Shown: positions 36,826 through 48,823, numbered from the stretch's first letter. The stretch: DNA of 64,000 bases from Streptococcus mitis (GCF_000722695.1 NZ_JPFU01000013.1:186001-250000), one strand, 5' to 3'. Translations and numbers: made by a program. The notes: a model not told the origin generated them from the sequence alone.

Positions 36826-38024
36826 TAGATTTCCTTTACTTTTAATAATGTTCGAAATTGAAGCAGGTTAAAGAGACAACTAAAGGCAACACAAAGGCTT
36901 GTCGCATAAAAGACAGCATGGTAGCCAAATTGTCCTGCTACTGCAGAACCTGCCATAGGCCCAACGACACCCCCCAGATAAAAGAATACCTGATTGAAGG
37001 CAAATACTCTTGAAATACCTGATTTTGGAGTCATCTTACTGAGAAGAGCATTAACTCCAGGAATCAAGGCACCTGTCCCCAATCCAAAGAGGAAACGATA
37101 AAGTCCTAGTTGGAGGGGGCTTGAAGCATTGGCACAGAGAAGATAGATGATAACTGAATAAAACTGGGCTACAACCAAGAGACGATGATTGCCCACCTTG
37201 TCACCTAGCTTGCCCATGACTCCTGCACTCATCATGCTGGAAAAGCCCATACTGGACACAATCAAACCAGAGACAAAAAGAAGATTCTCTGTCTGCCCTA
37301 AATCACGCACATAAAGAGCTAAGATAGGGCCAATCGATTGGGCTGAAAATTGGATGACAAAACTGGTCAGAAACAGGTTGATCAAGAGATAGGGATATTT
37401 AACCGAGGTAAACAATTCCTTTGTTGGAATGGACTTTTCCTTGGCTACTGGTTGAAAATCCTCCTTAATAAAGCAAATAGTCAAAACAGCAGCTAAAAAC
37501 AGAAAACTACCAACCAGTAAGAAAACCATACGAATGCCAAATAATTCTGCGATAAAGCCACCAATAAAAGGACCAGTTAGAGTACCTGCAACTACGCCTG
37601 TAGACAAAGTGCCTAAGGCAGAGCCTGATTTCTCCTTAGGAACCTGACTGGCTATCAAGGCCGTTGCATTAGGAACAAATCCTGCAAATACCCCGTTTAA
37701 TAAACGAAGAAAGATTAACCAATAAATATTTGGGACAAAAGCCAAGCCTCCCATAGTAATAGTCATGGCCATACCAGCACGAATCATCATGGGTTTTCGG
37801 CCGTATTTATCAGCAAGAATGCCCCAGATAGGAGAGAAAAGTGCTGCAGAAATGGCAGAGACAGAAATAGCTAAACCTGCATAAAAAGCGACTTGCTCAC
37901 TCCCTACACCTAGATTTTCCACAAAGATGGGCATAAAGGGAACTACCAAAGAAATACTGGCTCCTGTCAGAAAATTACCAAACCAGGCAATGCGCAGATT
38001 ATCCTTCCAGTTAATCTCTGTCAT
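36825..38024 (-). CDS. pmrA: multidrug efflux MFS transporter PmrA
   Basis: Twelve-helix drug/proton antiporter of the major facilitator family, 399 residues. The N-terminus is [20 protein letters not shown]. Motif A in loop 2-3 reads [14 protein letters not shown] and the drug-antiporter motif C region shows as [14 protein letters not shown]. The pneumococcal homologue exports fluoroquinolones and dyes when overexpressed. I chose ATG at 38024 with GGGAGG eight bases upstream; an earlier in-frame start lies deep in coaE. It overlaps the coaE end by 14 bases. Confidence 0.93.
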
Positions 38025-38616
38025 CTTGCTTACCTCCCTCAAGCAGGGAGAACACCTGAGTAAGAAGCTGGTCCTGATTTCCATTGTTGTTTAAAACATG
38101 GCTGGCCAAATCTTTCTTTTTTTCTAAAGGCCACTGGGCTGCCAGACGAGACTCAGCTTCATTCTGGGATAGCTGATCCCTTTTTATTAAGCGTTCTACT
38201 TGGACATCTCGGTCCACATAGACCAACCAAGTCTCATCAAACCAAGCGCTGTAGTCCTGCTCAAAAAGCAAAGGAATATCCATGAAGAAGATAGTTTCTG
38301 TCTGAGCCAATTGGTCTCTTAATGTAGCTAGTTCCTCACGGATAATCTCTCCTTGGATTCGCTTAGACCATTCTCGTTCTTCAGGATTTGAAAAGATGAG
38401 CCTAGCTAGGAGAGGGCGATTAAGTTCTCCGTTTTCAAGGATGATTTTTTGAGCAAAATGCTGGACTAGAGCCTCAAATAGATGACCATTAGGTTTCTGT
38501 AGTTGGTGGACGACTGCGTCAGCATCCACCACTTGAAAGCCTTGTTTTCTTAGAAAATTTGTCACAGTTGACTTACCAGAGGCAATTCCCCCAGTGATTC
38601 CAATGATTTTTCCCAT
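38011..38616 (-). CDS. coaE: dephospho-CoA kinase
   Basis: Last step of coenzyme A synthesis, phosphorylating the ribose 3'-OH of dephospho-CoA. It has 201 residues from [20 protein letters not shown], which contains the P-loop GGIASGKST. Further motifs are VDADAVVHQLQKP, ETIFFMDIPLLFEQDY and RLAAQWPLEKKKDLA. The ATG at 38616 shares one base with the mutM stop (TGATG), with AAGGAGGAATTG upstream; the longer frame inside mutM is rejected. Confidence 0.95.
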   Translation of the reverse strand: MGKIIGITGGIASGKSTVTNFLRKQGFQVVDADAVVHQLQKPNGHLFEALVQHFAQKIILENGELNRPLLARLIFSNPEEREWSKRIQGEIIREELATLRDQLAQTETIFFMDIPLLFEQDYSAWFDETWLVYVDRDVQVERLIKRDQLSQNEAESRLAAQWPLEKKKDLASHVLNNNGNQDQLLTQVFSLLEGGKQDDRD

Positions 38617-39440
38617 CAATTCCTCCTTTGGCACTGAGAACAAAAATGGGTGCCTCGTCCGCCTAATTGGATTTTCTCAATGATGGTGCCACAGCGTACA
38701 CATTCTTGACCAGCCTTGTCATAGACTTGATGAAAATCCTGCATGGTTCCATCTTCCCCAAAGGCATTGGTATAAGTCCGAATGGTGGAACCGCCTTTTT
38801 CAACAGCCTGTCCCAAAACAGCAATGGTCTGGTCATGAATGGCAGTCGCTTCTTCTGCTGTCAAAGTCTGGGATGGTCTAGCTGGATGAACCTGAGCTCG
38901 CCAGAGAACCTCATCCACATAGATATTGCCTAGTCCAGCTACCAAGGTCTGGTCTAGGAGATGGGATTTGATAGGCTTTTTGGACTTAGCTAGGGCAGCT
39001 TGAAAGACCTGCACATCAAAGTCTTGCTCGCTTGGTTCAGGACCTATTTTTTTAGAAATAAAATAGGTGTCCAAAAGGTCAGGAGACAAGAGTTCCATGG
39101 TTCCAAACTTGCGTACATCCTCATAAACAAGCGTTCCACCGTCCTCAAACTGAAAGAAAACATGGGCATGCTTGCGTTCAGGTACTTGGTCTGGATAGTA
39201 AAAATACTTGCCCTCCATCCGCAGATGCGAAATCAAGACCTTGTCTGTCAGATAAAAAAGCAAATATTTACCACGACGTCCCATTGACTCGATAATCTGA
39301 CTAGGCAATTCCCTTTGAAACTCTTCCAAATCTGTCTTAATCATCTTGGGATAGCGAATTTCTACACTCGAAATCTTCTTTCCCAAAATCAATTTTTCCA
39401 AGCCACGTCGAACGGTTTCAACCTCAGGTAATTCAGGCAT
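38616..39440 (-). CDS. mutM: formamidopyrimidine-DNA glycosylase (Fpg/MutM)
   Basis: Base-excision repair enzyme removing 8-oxoguanine, 274 residues. The catalytic N-terminus must be Pro after Met removal; [17 protein letters not shown] gives that, which decides the start at 39440. Other features: [11 protein letters not shown], helix-two-turn-helix [19 protein letters not shown] and the C-terminal zinc finger [10 protein letters not shown] / CSQCQRRN. Overlaps coaE by one base. Confidence 0.96.
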   Translation of the reverse strand: MPELPEVETVRRGLEKLILGKKISSVEIRYPKMIKTDLEEFQRELPSQIIESMGRRGKYLLFYLTDKVLISHLRMEGKYFYYPDQVPERKHAHVFFQFEDGGTLVYEDVRKFGTMELLSPDLLDTYFISKKIGPEPSEQDFDVQVFQAALAKSKKPIKSHLLDQTLVAGLGNIYVDEVLWRAQVHPARPSQTLTAEEATAIHDQTIAVLGQAVEKGGSTIRTYTNAFGEDGTMQDFHQVYDKAGQECVRCGTIIEKIQLGGRGTHFCSQCQRRN

Positions 39441-39488
39441 AAGTCCTCCTTCTGTAAAAACAAGAAGCAGGCATGTGCCCACCTCTAC

Positions 39489-40388
39489 TTAGTATTCTTT
39501 TTCATTATAGCCAAAGTCAGCTAAATCTAGCTTTTTATCACGCCAGTTTTTCTTGACCTTGACCCAGGTTTCTAGGAAGACCTTGTCTCCTAGCATGAGT
39601 TCAATATCACGACGGGCCATACTACCAATTTTCTTAAGCATAGCACCACCTTTACCGATGATAATTCCTTTCTGACTATCTCGCTCGACCATGATGGTTG
39701 CACGGATGTGGACCTTATCTGTCTCTTCATCTCGTTTCATAGAGTCAACCACTACAGCAACTGAGTGAGGAATCTCTTCACGAGTTAGGTGCAAGACTTT
39801 CTCGCGAACCATTTCTGAAACCAAGAAACGTTCTGGATGGTCTGTGATTTGATCAGACGGGAAATACTGGAATCCTTCATCCAGATTTTCACTCAAAATA
39901 TCCACTAGACGAGACACGTTATTGCCCTGAAGGGCTGAGATAGGAACAATTTCCTTGAAGTCCATCTGATTACGGAAATCATCAATCTGAGACAAGAGCT
40001 GGTCTGGATGGACCTTATCGATTTTATTCACCACCAAAATCACAGGAACCTTGGCAGCCTTGAGACGCTCGATAATCATGTCATCCCCCTTACCACGCGC
40101 TTCATCAGCAGGCACCATAAAAAGAACGGTGTCCACTTCACGAAGGGTGCTGTAGGCAGACTCAACCATGAAATCTCCAAGAGCTGTTTTAGGCTTGTGA
40201 ATCCCTGGCGTGTCGATAAAGACAATTTGCTCCTTATCGGTCGTGTAAATCCCCATGATTTTGTTGCGCGTCGTCTGCGCCTTGTCACTCATGATGGCAA
40301 TCTTTTGCCCCATAACGTGATTTAAAAAAGTTGACTTCCCAACATTAGGTCGTCCTAAAATGGCTACAAAGCCTGATTTAAAAGTCAT
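39489..40388 (-). CDS. era: GTPase Era
   Basis: Essential GTPase for 16S rRNA processing and 30S maturation, 299 residues. The G domain has [12 protein letters not shown] (G1), [18 protein letters not shown] (G3) and [10 protein letters not shown] (G4). The C-terminal KH domain contains [20 protein letters not shown]. It belongs to the ybeY-dgkA-era-mutM-coaE group; ybeY acts on the same 16S rRNA end. Confidence 0.97.
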   Translation of the reverse strand: MTFKSGFVAILGRPNVGKSTFLNHVMGQKIAIMSDKAQTTRNKIMGIYTTDKEQIVFIDTPGIHKPKTALGDFMVESAYSTLREVDTVLFMVPADEARGKGDDMIIERLKAAKVPVILVVNKIDKVHPDQLLSQIDDFRNQMDFKEIVPISALQGNNVSRLVDILSENLDEGFQYFPSDQITDHPERFLVSEMVREKVLHLTREEIPHSVAVVVDSMKRDEETDKVHIRATIMVERDSQKGIIIGKGGAMLKKIGSMARRDIELMLGDKVFLETWVKVKKNWRDKKLDLADFGYNEKEY

Positions 40389-40404
40389 AATTTCCTCTTA
40401 CTGT

Positions 40405-40800
40405 TTAAAATAATAAATCCCAGATTCGTGGGAGAAAAATCAATGCGCCTGTTAAGGCTGCGAAAAGAGAGACCACTAATACCGCGCCAGCCGCCATATC
40501 TTTGGCATTTTTAGCCAGCATGGAAAAGTGATAGTGACTGGCTAAATCCACCACATTTTCGATAGCAGAGTTGATAATCTCAAATGCTACTACCAAGAAA
40601 ATGCTCAATAGGAGAAAGAGCCATTCGATTCGTGACACCTGAAAAATAAAACCTGCAAGGATGACCACGAGAGCCGTCACTGCATGTTTTCGCATATTGC
40701 GTTCTTCCTTGATAGCAGTAAAAATACCTGTGATGGCAAATTCTAAACTGGATATCAGGTCACGATTTTTCCATTTTCGTTTATTGTCTTGTGAGTCCAT
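40405..40800 (-). CDS. dgkA: diacylglycerol / undecaprenol kinase DgkA
   Basis: Small three-helix membrane kinase of 131 residues; Gram-positive members phosphorylate mainly undecaprenol. Family motifs: [20 protein letters not shown] and [20 protein letters not shown], then [19 protein letters not shown]. It overlaps ybeY by 20 bases and precedes era. Confidence 0.93.
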   Translation of the reverse strand: MDSQDNKRKWKNRDLISSLEFAITGIFTAIKEERNMRKHAVTALVVILAGFIFQVSRIEWLFLLLSIFLVVAFEIINSAIENVVDLASHYHFSMLAKNAKDMAAGAVLVVSLFAALTGALIFLPRIWDLLF

Positions 40801-41278
40801 AGGCTGTCAAAATTTCTTCTTGTAAACCGAACATCTCCGCTTCTTCTTCTGGAGTGTAGTGATCATAGCCGTTGATATGTAAAAAGCCGTGTACTGCCAA
40901 GAAACCCATCTCACGCTCAAAGCTGTGACCGTATTCCTCGGCCTGCTCATGAGCCTTATCGATAGAGATGAACAATTCCCCAATATAGGCATCAAACTCA
41001 GACATCATCTCTGTCAATTCTGGATTTTCAAGTAAATCCTCTTCGTCAAAGGCAATTTCCAACTCTGGCTTATATTCAAGGCTGATAACATCTGTCGGAC
41101 GGTCTGTGTCACGGTACTCCAGATTAAGTTCATGACTACGTTCATTGGTCACAAAAGTGACTGCCATCTCCTTGTCTTCTTTGCCTAATTTTTGGGCTGC
41201 AAATTCCAAAATTTCTTGGGTTTGTTGCAAGATTTCTTGTGAAACTTGACCAGTTTCATCTACCATTTCAATATACAT
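40781..41278 (-). CDS. ybeY: endoribonuclease YbeY
   Basis: Metal-dependent RNase for 16S rRNA 3'-end maturation and ribosome quality control, 165 residues. The zinc motif H-x3-H-x5-H is visible in [19 protein letters not shown]. The central fold includes [20 protein letters not shown]. The ribosome binding site before ATG 41278 is weak (GAGAAGC). It heads the ybeY-dgkA-era-mutM-coaE-pmrA-rpmG-secG cluster and is divergent from pavA. Confidence 0.95.
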   Translation of the reverse strand: MYIEMVDETGQVSQEILQQTQEILEFAAQKLGKEDKEMAVTFVTNERSHELNLEYRDTDRPTDVISLEYKPELEIAFDEEDLLENPELTEMMSEFDAYIGELFISIDKAHEQAEEYGHSFEREMGFLAVHGFLHINGYDHYTPEEEAEMFGLQEEILTAYGLTRQ

Positions 41279-41307
41279 GTGCTTCTCGTTTCTCTTTACT
41301 TGGCTTT

Positions 41308-41352
41308 ATTATACCACATTTCCATGATTTTATTCTACCTTTTTGATATAAT
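41308..41352. promoter_or_regulatory. divergent extended -10 promoters of ybeY and pavA
   Basis: Minus strand TGGTATAAT at 41316-41308 serves ybeY, and plus strand TGATATAAT at 41344-41352 serves pavA. Both lack a good -35 and lie about 30 bp apart, so polymerases may interfere. Confidence 0.55.
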
Positions 41353-41382
41353 ACTATGGAATACAATCACAAGGAGAGAACG

Positions 41383-43038
41383 ATGTCATTTGACGGATTT
41401 TTTTTACACCACATGGTTGAGGAATTGCGAAGAGAGTTAGTGAACGGTCGCATCCAGAAAATCAATCAACCTTTTGAACAAGAGTTGGTCTTGCAAATCC
41501 GCAGCAATCGCCAAAGCCATCGCCTGCTCCTTTCTGCCCATCCAGTTTTTGGACGCATTCAGCTGACCCAAACAACTTTTGAAAACCCAGCTCAACCTTC
41601 CACCTTTATCATGGTGCTGAGAAAATATTTGCAGGGTGCCCTGATTGAGTCGATTGAGCAAGTGGAAAATGACCGCATTGTGGAAATCACCGTTTCCAAT
41701 AAAAACGAGATTGGAGACCATATCCAGGCTACCTTGATTATCGAAATCATGGGTAAACACAGTAATATTCTACTAGTCGATAAAAGCAGTCATAAAATCC
41801 TCGAAGTTATTAAACACGTCGGCTTTTCACAAAATAGCTACCGCACCTTGCTTCCTGGATCAACCTATATCGCTCCGCCAAGCACGGAATCTCTCAATCC
41901 TTTCACAGTCAAGGACGAGAAACTCTTTGAAATCCTGCAAACACAGGAAACGACAGCTAAACATCTTCAAAGCCTCTTTCAAGGTCTGGGACGCGATACA
42001 GCAAATGAATTGGAAAACATTCTGGTTAGTGATAAACTGTCTACTTTCCGTAACTTTTTCAGTCAAGAAACCAAGCCATGTTTGACAGAGACTTCCTTCA
42101 GTCCAGTTCCTTTTGAAAATCAAGTGGGAGAGCCTTTTACCAGTCTTTCTGATTTGCTGGACACCTACTATAAGGACAAGGCTGAACGCGACCGTGTCAA
42201 ACAGCAAGCCAGTGAACTCATTCGCCGTGTGGAAAATGAACTTCAAAAAAATCGTCATAAGCTTAAAAAGCAAGAAAAAGAGTTACTGGCGACAGACAAC
42301 GCTGAAGAATTTCGTCAAAAAGGAGAATTGCTGACAACCTTCCTCCACCAAGTGCCTAATGACCAAGACCAGGTTATCCTAGACAACTACTATACTAACC
42401 AACCTATCACAATTGCGCTTGATAAGGCCTTGACTCCCAACCAGAATGCCCAACGCTATTTTAAACGGTATCAGAAACTCAAAGAAGCTGTCAAATACTT
42501 GACTGATCTGATTGAGGAAACCAAGGCAACCATTCTCTATCTAGAAAGTGTGGAAACCGTCCTCAACCAAGCTGGACTGGAAGAAATCGCTGAAATCCGT
42601 GAAGAATTGATTCAAACAGGTTTTATCCGCAGAAGACAACGGGAGAAAATCCAGAAGCGCAAAAAACCAGAACAATATCTAGCAAGCGATGGCAAGACCA
42701 TCATCTATGTCGGACGCAATAACCTGCAAAATGAGGAATTGACCTTTAAAATGGCCCGCAAGGAGGAACTTTGGTTCCATGCCAAGGACATTCCTGGAAG
42801 CCATGTTGTCATCTCAGGAAATCTTGACCCATCTGATGAAGTCAAGACAGACGCAGCAGAACTGGCCGCCTACTTCTCTCAAGGGCGCCTGTCGAATCTG
42901 GTGCAGGTAGATATGATTGAAGTCAAGAAACTCAACAAACCAACTGGTGGCAAACCCGGCTTTGTCACTTACACAGGACAAAAGACCCTCCGCGTCACAC
43001 CAGACCCAGAAAAAATCGCATCCATGAAAAAATCCTGA
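41383..43038 (+). CDS. pavA: PavA / FbpA fibronectin-binding protein (RqcH, NFACT family)
   Basis: A 551-residue NFACT-domain protein. The pneumococcal homologue is a virulence factor linked to fibronectin binding; the family (RqcH/Rqc2) also tags stalled nascent chains with alanine on the 50S subunit. The NFACT-N domain starts MSFDGFFLHHMVEELRRELV. A coiled coil lies in about 280-330 (QASELIRRVENELQKNRHKL). NFACT-R has EELWFHAKDIPGSHVVI and GRNNLQNEELTFK. No signal peptide or anchor is present, so surface exposure is not explained by the sequence. ATG at 41383 has AAGGAGAGAAC upstream; the frame opens nine codons earlier without one. Confidence 0.95.
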   Translation: MSFDGFFLHHMVEELRRELVNGRIQKINQPFEQELVLQIRSNRQSHRLLLSAHPVFGRIQLTQTTFENPAQPSTFIMVLRKYLQGALIESIEQVENDRIVEITVSNKNEIGDHIQATLIIEIMGKHSNILLVDKSSHKILEVIKHVGFSQNSYRTLLPGSTYIAPPSTESLNPFTVKDEKLFEILQTQETTAKHLQSLFQGLGRDTANELENILVSDKLSTFRNFFSQETKPCLTETSFSPVPFENQVGEPFTSLSDLLDTYYKDKAERDRVKQQASELIRRVENELQKNRHKLKKQEKELLATDNAEEFRQKGELLTTFLHQVPNDQDQVILDNYYTNQPITIALDKALTPNQNAQRYFKRYQKLKEAVKYLTDLIEETKATILYLESVETVLNQAGLEEIAEIREELIQTGFIRRRQREKIQKRKKPEQYLASDGKTIIYVGRNNLQNEELTFKMARKEELWFHAKDIPGSHVVISGNLDPSDEVKTDAAELAAYFSQGRLSNLVQVDMIEVKKLNKPTGGKPGFVTYTGQKTLRVTPDPEKIASMKKS

Positions 43039-43062
43039 TTCGACTTGAAATCAGGATTTTTA
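43024..43062 (+). terminator. pavA terminator
   Basis: AAAATCCTGATT and AATCAGGATTTTT pair with about 10 bp around the stop codon region, followed by a T run. Confidence 0.85.
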
Positions 43063-43066
43063 GCTT

Positions 43067-43216
43067 ATACTCTTCGAAAATCTCTTCAAACCGTGTCAAC
43101 GTCACCTTGCCGTATATATGTGACTGACTTCGTCAGTCTTATCTACAACCTCAAAACAGTGTTTTGAGCAACCTGCGGCTAGTTTCCTAGTTTGCTCTTT
43201 GATTTTCATTGAGTAT
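43067..43216. repeat. BOX element A-B-C between pavA and lytB
   Basis: Starts ATACTCTTCGAAAATCTCTT, has CGTCACCTTGCCGTAT, the B dyad GACTGACTTCGTCAGTC and AAAACAGTGTTTTG, and ends TTTTCATTGAGTAT. About 150 bp, in the convergent gap of pavA and lytB. Confidence 0.92.
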
Positions 43217-43245
43217 TATACTCAAATCATATCCAAGTATTAGGA

Positions 43246-44958
43246 CTAATCTTTGCCACCTAGTTTTTCATTAATTTTCATCATTACACTAGCAATTTTT
43301 TCGCCCCAATAAGGATCTGAGGCATATTCTACATTCATACCAGAAGCCTTATTGCCAAGGAAAGTTCTGCCCCTATCGATGTAATTTTCCTTAATCCACT
43401 TGGTTGCACCTAAAATTCCCTTATCCACATCATCAAATGTCTTGGCAGAAAGGTACGGGGTCGTATCATAGGCTGTAATTCCAAAGAAATTATTCTTATC
43501 TTTGGCAATATTGCTACGTCCCCAGTCACTTTCTAAGGCACTATGAGCAAGGAGATAGAGGGCATTGATATGGTAATGTTCTTCAGCTTCCTTAAAGGTA
43601 GCGCCCTTATTCTCCAAGAGACTATTGTTAATATTTAACAGACTAAATACCTTATCCAAGTCTTCAGCACTATAGTTTGTAGCCTCTGTCAAATCTTTGA
43701 AAAGGAAGGGATTTTCAAGCTTAAAACGATCAAAATGCAGGCCATCTGCCGAATAATATTTCTTGCCTACTTCCATATCAGAAAGATGGGAAGCTACTGG
43801 GATACTAGCATTCTGAGCCACATAGTGATAAAAACGGTGGCCATCACTTTCATAATAAGGGATAAAATCCTTGCTAGCATCTAGTGCTTGTAAATCTTCT
43901 GTTTTCATATAGCCTGACAAACCAGAAACAGTAATAGCCAGGCGCTTATCATCACTTTTTCTATCCTTGTCTAGCCAGACGACACTAGCTTGCGATATAT
44001 AGGAAAGCTTTTCACCATCTGCATTATAAACATTGGCTGTGACAGGCACTACTTGATAGTAATCTGCATTTTCATTTGTAGTTTTTTCTCCAAGCCATTT
44101 ACCATCACTTCCAAGCTGATAACCATCTACTGTCTCATTTTTCGCCATGTAGCCACCAGATTTGAAGTAGTACCAGGCTTGACTTTTAGAATCGTATAAC
44201 CATTCTTTCTCAGCTATTTTACCATCAGACTTGAAGTAAAACCATGACTCTTTATCCCAAATCCATTCATTTGCTGCCATATAGCCACCAGATTTTAGAT
44301 AATAATAGTGACCATTTTCGAAAATCCATTCTTTATCAGCATGATTTCCATTTTTTTTGATATAAAACCAAGATTGGTATTGTTTGTCATATAGCCAACC
44401 TTGCTGTACTTTGGCACCACTAGCATTCACATAAGTCTGCTCAATCCACTGACTTGTTAGTAAATAACCACCAGATTTAAAATAATAGTCCTTCCCCTTG
44501 ATTTGGAGCCATTCTTTCTCTGCGTGCTGTCCATCTGCTTTGATATAAAACCAAGCATCGTATTGAGAATCATAGACCCAGTCTTCTATTACCTTGGCAC
44601 CTGTTGCACCAACATAGGAAGCACCTACCCAAGCATTTCTTTTCATCTTTCCATTTTGGTCAAGATAATAAAAGGCTCCCTTGTCTTCTACCCATTCTGA
44701 CTTGGCCATATAGCCACCAGATTTGAGGTAAAAATAGTCGTCACCTTGTTTCAACCATTCATTTTCAGCATAGTTAGCATCTGCTTTTATATAAAATCAA
44801 GATTGATAATGAGCATCAAAAATCCACTCATTGGCTGCTTGACTGCCACCTGCTTTCAGATATTGTTTTCCTTGCCAAGTACCATCGCTAGCCATTGCAC
44901 TCTCTGGTCTGGCTAAGAAAAATAGCAGGGCTAAAAAAATAAATCTCAATTTCTTCAT
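43246..44958 (-). pseudogene. lytB: LytB-like endo-beta-N-acetylglucosaminidase, interrupted by one stop codon
   Basis: Choline-binding cell-separation hydrolase, 570 codons plus stop if read through. The signal peptide is MKKLRFIFLALLFFLARPES. Choline-binding repeats follow (GWLYDKQYQSWFYIKKNGNH, YYLKSGGYMAANEWIW and similar units). The C-terminal GH73 catalytic region has HSALESDWGRSNIAKDKNNF with the catalytic Glu. A TGA at 44799-44797 replaces the Trp codon expected in the repeat pattern (QSWFYIK). Frame and sequence continue normally after it. The product would be a secreted stub of about 53 residues; any restart at ATG 44754 would lack the signal peptide. Start ATG 44958 has AGAGGAAG upstream. 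Confidence 0.9.
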
Positions 44959-45056
44959 TATCTTTCTTCCTCTGTTCTTATCCATTTCATTATATCAAAA
45001 TTCTCTATAATCCATATTACAAGCTAATAAAAAATCAAGAACAGATTGATTACAGT

Positions 45057-46806
<1,750 letters not shown>

Positions 46807-46814
46807 GACTTTTC

Positions 46815-46980
46815 CTCCTTAAATTTTAAGGGGACCAGATAAATAAAAGACCTTGCGATTGCAAGGCCTCAGTTAAAATCGTACAAGACAAGAGAGCACA
46901 CTCAAAAAGTCTCCTCTAGAAAATTGTACTATTCTTTTATCTGACACCTTGTGAGTCTCTCTGGACTCCCCTTAAAGGTT
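46815..46980 (-). promoter_or_regulatory. PyrR-type attenuator leader of pyrK-pyrDb
   Basis: Minus strand contains AGTCCAGAGAGACT at 46967-46954, the PyrR RNA-binding loop. Its 3' flank CAAGGTGTCAG can pair with CTGAGGCCTTG, the 5' arm of a terminator (GAGGCCTTGCAATCGCAAGG then TCTTTTATTT at 46870-46839). UMP-bound PyrR should favour termination. A further 12-bp pairing (two-base bulge) joins AAGGGGAGTCCAGA to TCTGGTCCCCTT just before the pyrK ribosome binding site. Confidence 0.88.
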
Positions 46981-47054
46981 AAATTTTTATTAGTATACTC
47001 TTTCAGCTAAAAAAAGTCAAGTAGAAAACGAACATTCTACTTGACTTCACGAGA

Positions 47055-47435
47055 TTATTTTTCACGAATGACTTCGACCTTGTATCCATCAGGGTCTTTG
47101 ACAAAGTAATAGTTAGGTGCAGTTCCTGGTAGGCCATTTGGCTCAGTAACTTCATAACCTTTGGCACTGTGCTCTTGATGAAGCGCCTCAAGATCAGGTG
47201 TACTTAGGGCGATATGGGCAAATCCATCTCCAACCACATAAGGACCATGATCGTAGTTATAAGTCAACTCCAACTCATAGTCATCACCCTCAAGACCTAG
47301 ATAGACAATCGTGAAGGCATGGTCTGGAAAATCTCTGCGACGCAATTCTTTAAATCCAAAAGCATCTTGATAAAATGCGATTGATTTTTCAAGATTTTCT
47401 ACTCGCAAGCAAGTATGTAGCATTTTTGAAGCCAT
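47055..47435 (-). CDS. gloA: lactoylglutathione lyase family protein (glyoxalase I)
   Basis: A 126-residue vicinal-oxygen-chelate enzyme expected to isomerise the methylglyoxal-thiol hemithioacetal. Start MASKMLHTCLRVENLEKSIA with metal ligand His7, then FYQDAFGFKELRRRDFPD, YELELTYNYDHGPY with the Glu ligand, GDGFAHIALSTPDL with the second His, and KDPDGYKVEVIREK with the catalytic Glu. The ribosome binding site is AAAGGAGAAAAAT. It is downstream of the rplT terminator. Confidence 0.93.
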   Translation of the reverse strand: MASKMLHTCLRVENLEKSIAFYQDAFGFKELRRRDFPDHAFTIVYLGLEGDDYELELTYNYDHGPYVVGDGFAHIALSTPDLEALHQEHSAKGYEVTEPNGLPGTAPNYYFVKDPDGYKVEVIREK

Positions 47436-47455
47436 ATTTTTCTCCTTTATTTTTA

Positions 47456-47486
47456 AAAAGACTGGGACAATCTTGTTCCAGTCTTA
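47456..47486 (-). terminator. rplT terminator
   Basis: Minus strand AAGACTGGAACA and TGTCCCAGTCTT pair with one mismatch, followed by TTTAAAA. It lies 8 bases after the rplT stop. Confidence 0.85.
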
Positions 47487-47493
47487 TCAGTTA

Positions 47494-47853
47494 TTATTTA
47501 CCAAGTTTTGCTTTAGCTGCATCTGCAAGAGCTGTGAAAGCTGCTGCATCGTTAACAGCCAAGTCAGCAAGCATTTTACGGTTAACTTCGATTTCAGCCA
47601 ATTTCAAACCATGCATCAATTGTGAGTATGAAAGTCCGTTCATACGAGCTGCCGCGTTGATACGAGTGATCCACAATTTGCGGAAGTCACGTTTTTTCTG
47701 ACGACGGTCACGGTATGCATAGTAGTAAGAGTTCATTACTTGTTCTTTTGCAGTACGGAACAAGATGTGTTTAGCTCCATAGTAACCTTTTGCTAATTTA
47801 AGAATACGTTTACGACGTTTGCGTGATACAACGCCACCTTTAACACGTGCCAT
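47494..47853 (-). CDS. rplT: 50S ribosomal protein L20
   Basis: Early-assembly 23S rRNA-binding protein of 119 residues ([40 protein letters not shown]). In Firmicutes L20 also represses its own operon by binding the infC leader RNA. Last gene of infC-rpmI-rplT, with its own terminator. Confidence 0.98.
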   Translation of the reverse strand: MARVKGGVVSRKRRKRILKLAKGYYGAKHILFRTAKEQVMNSYYYAYRDRRQKKRDFRKLWITRINAAARMNGLSYSQLMHGLKLAEIEVNRKMLADLAVNDAAAFTALADAAKAKLGK

Positions 47854-47904
47854 GTTTTATTTCCTCCAAATATTTCCTAGAATTCTTTACTTACAGTCAA
47901 GCTA

Positions 47905-48105
47905 TTATTTCAAGCGAGTAAGCATTGCTTTGATACGTTTGTAATCTCCTGAATGCACCATAGATGCTTTGCGAAGATGACGACGTTGTTTCTTAGTTTT
48001 TCCGTGGAAACGGTGAGAAGTGTAAGCACGGAAACGTTTAAGTCCACCAGAACCTGTACGTTTGAAACGTTTAGCTGATGCGCGGTGTGTTTTTTGTTTT
48101 GGCAT
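47905..48105 (-). CDS. rpmI: 50S ribosomal protein L35
   Basis: Basic 66-residue protein with [20 protein letters not shown] and the KAMLTRLK end. It lies between infC and rplT in the usual order, with AAGGAGAAAAAATC upstream. Confidence 0.98.
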   Translation of the reverse strand: MPKQKTHRASAKRFKRTGSGGLKRFRAYTSHRFHGKTKKQRRHLRKASMVHSGDYKRIKAMLTRLK

Positions 48106-48137
48106 GATTTTTTCTCCTTTATTTAACTTTCTGACAA

Positions 48138-48668
48138 TTATTTTTTGTCAGTCGCTGGCGCCAATTGCATGAACATTTGACGTCCATCCATTTTAGCACG
48201 TTGTTCGATGATGGCAATATCTTGAGTTGCTTCAGCAAACTCGGCTAAAACTTTTGCACCAATCTCTTTATGGGTAATCATACGACCCTTAAAGCGAATA
48301 GATACCTTAACTTTATTTCCTTTTTCAAGGAATTTGCGTGCATTGCGAAGTTTTGTATCAAAGTCACCCTTGTCAATAGTTGGACTTAGACGAACTTCTT
48401 TCACGGTAACAACACTTTGTTTTTTACGTTGTTCTTTTTGCTTCTTCTGGTACTCAAATTTGAACTTACCGTAGTCCATAATTTTTGCAACAGGCGGTTT
48501 GGCTTGGGGTTGAATCAATACTAGGTCAACATTAGCGTTATCAGCCAAAGCTTGCGCTTCACTGAGTGGCTTGATGCCTAGCTGTTCTCCTTCAAGACCA
48601 ATCAAGCGAACTTCACGTACACGAATCTCATCATTGATGAATAAGTCTTGCTTTGCTATGGTTTTCAC
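48138..48668 (-). CDS. infC: translation initiation factor IF-3
   Basis: Prevents premature 70S formation and checks start-codon choice. The N-terminal domain has [20 protein letters not shown], linker [20 protein letters not shown], and the C-terminal domain [21 protein letters not shown] give the GTG at 48668 ([10 protein letters not shown]), 176 residues. However, that GTG is inside the Shine-Dalgarno-like GAGGTG, and an ATA three codons on (48659-48657) is spaced six bases after it, so initiation at ATA is possible. Leader attenuation lies upstream. Confidence 0.94.
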
Positions 48669-48685
48669 CTCTTTTGTTTTATTAG

Positions 48686-48823
48686 AGAAAAACAATAGCG
48701 GACTCGTAAATATACAAGCCCGCACGTTATGATAGCGTTTCTTAGAAACTTTTCATCCGTAGGGCCAGGCAACTTAATGTCACAAGGCGAGAAGCTCTCA
48801 CTTCTGCTTTTCTCAACTTTTAT
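48686..48823 (-). promoter_or_regulatory. infC operon leader with attenuator (L20-leader type)
   Basis: About 150 bases of leader precede the coding region. Near its end GCGGGCTTGTA and TACGAGTCCGC form an 11-bp stem with a G-T pair (48723-48698), followed by TATTGTTTTTC. This is the layout of L20-leader attenuators in Firmicutes, where L20 binding favours termination. I have not matched the L20-binding fold itself. Confidence 0.75.
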
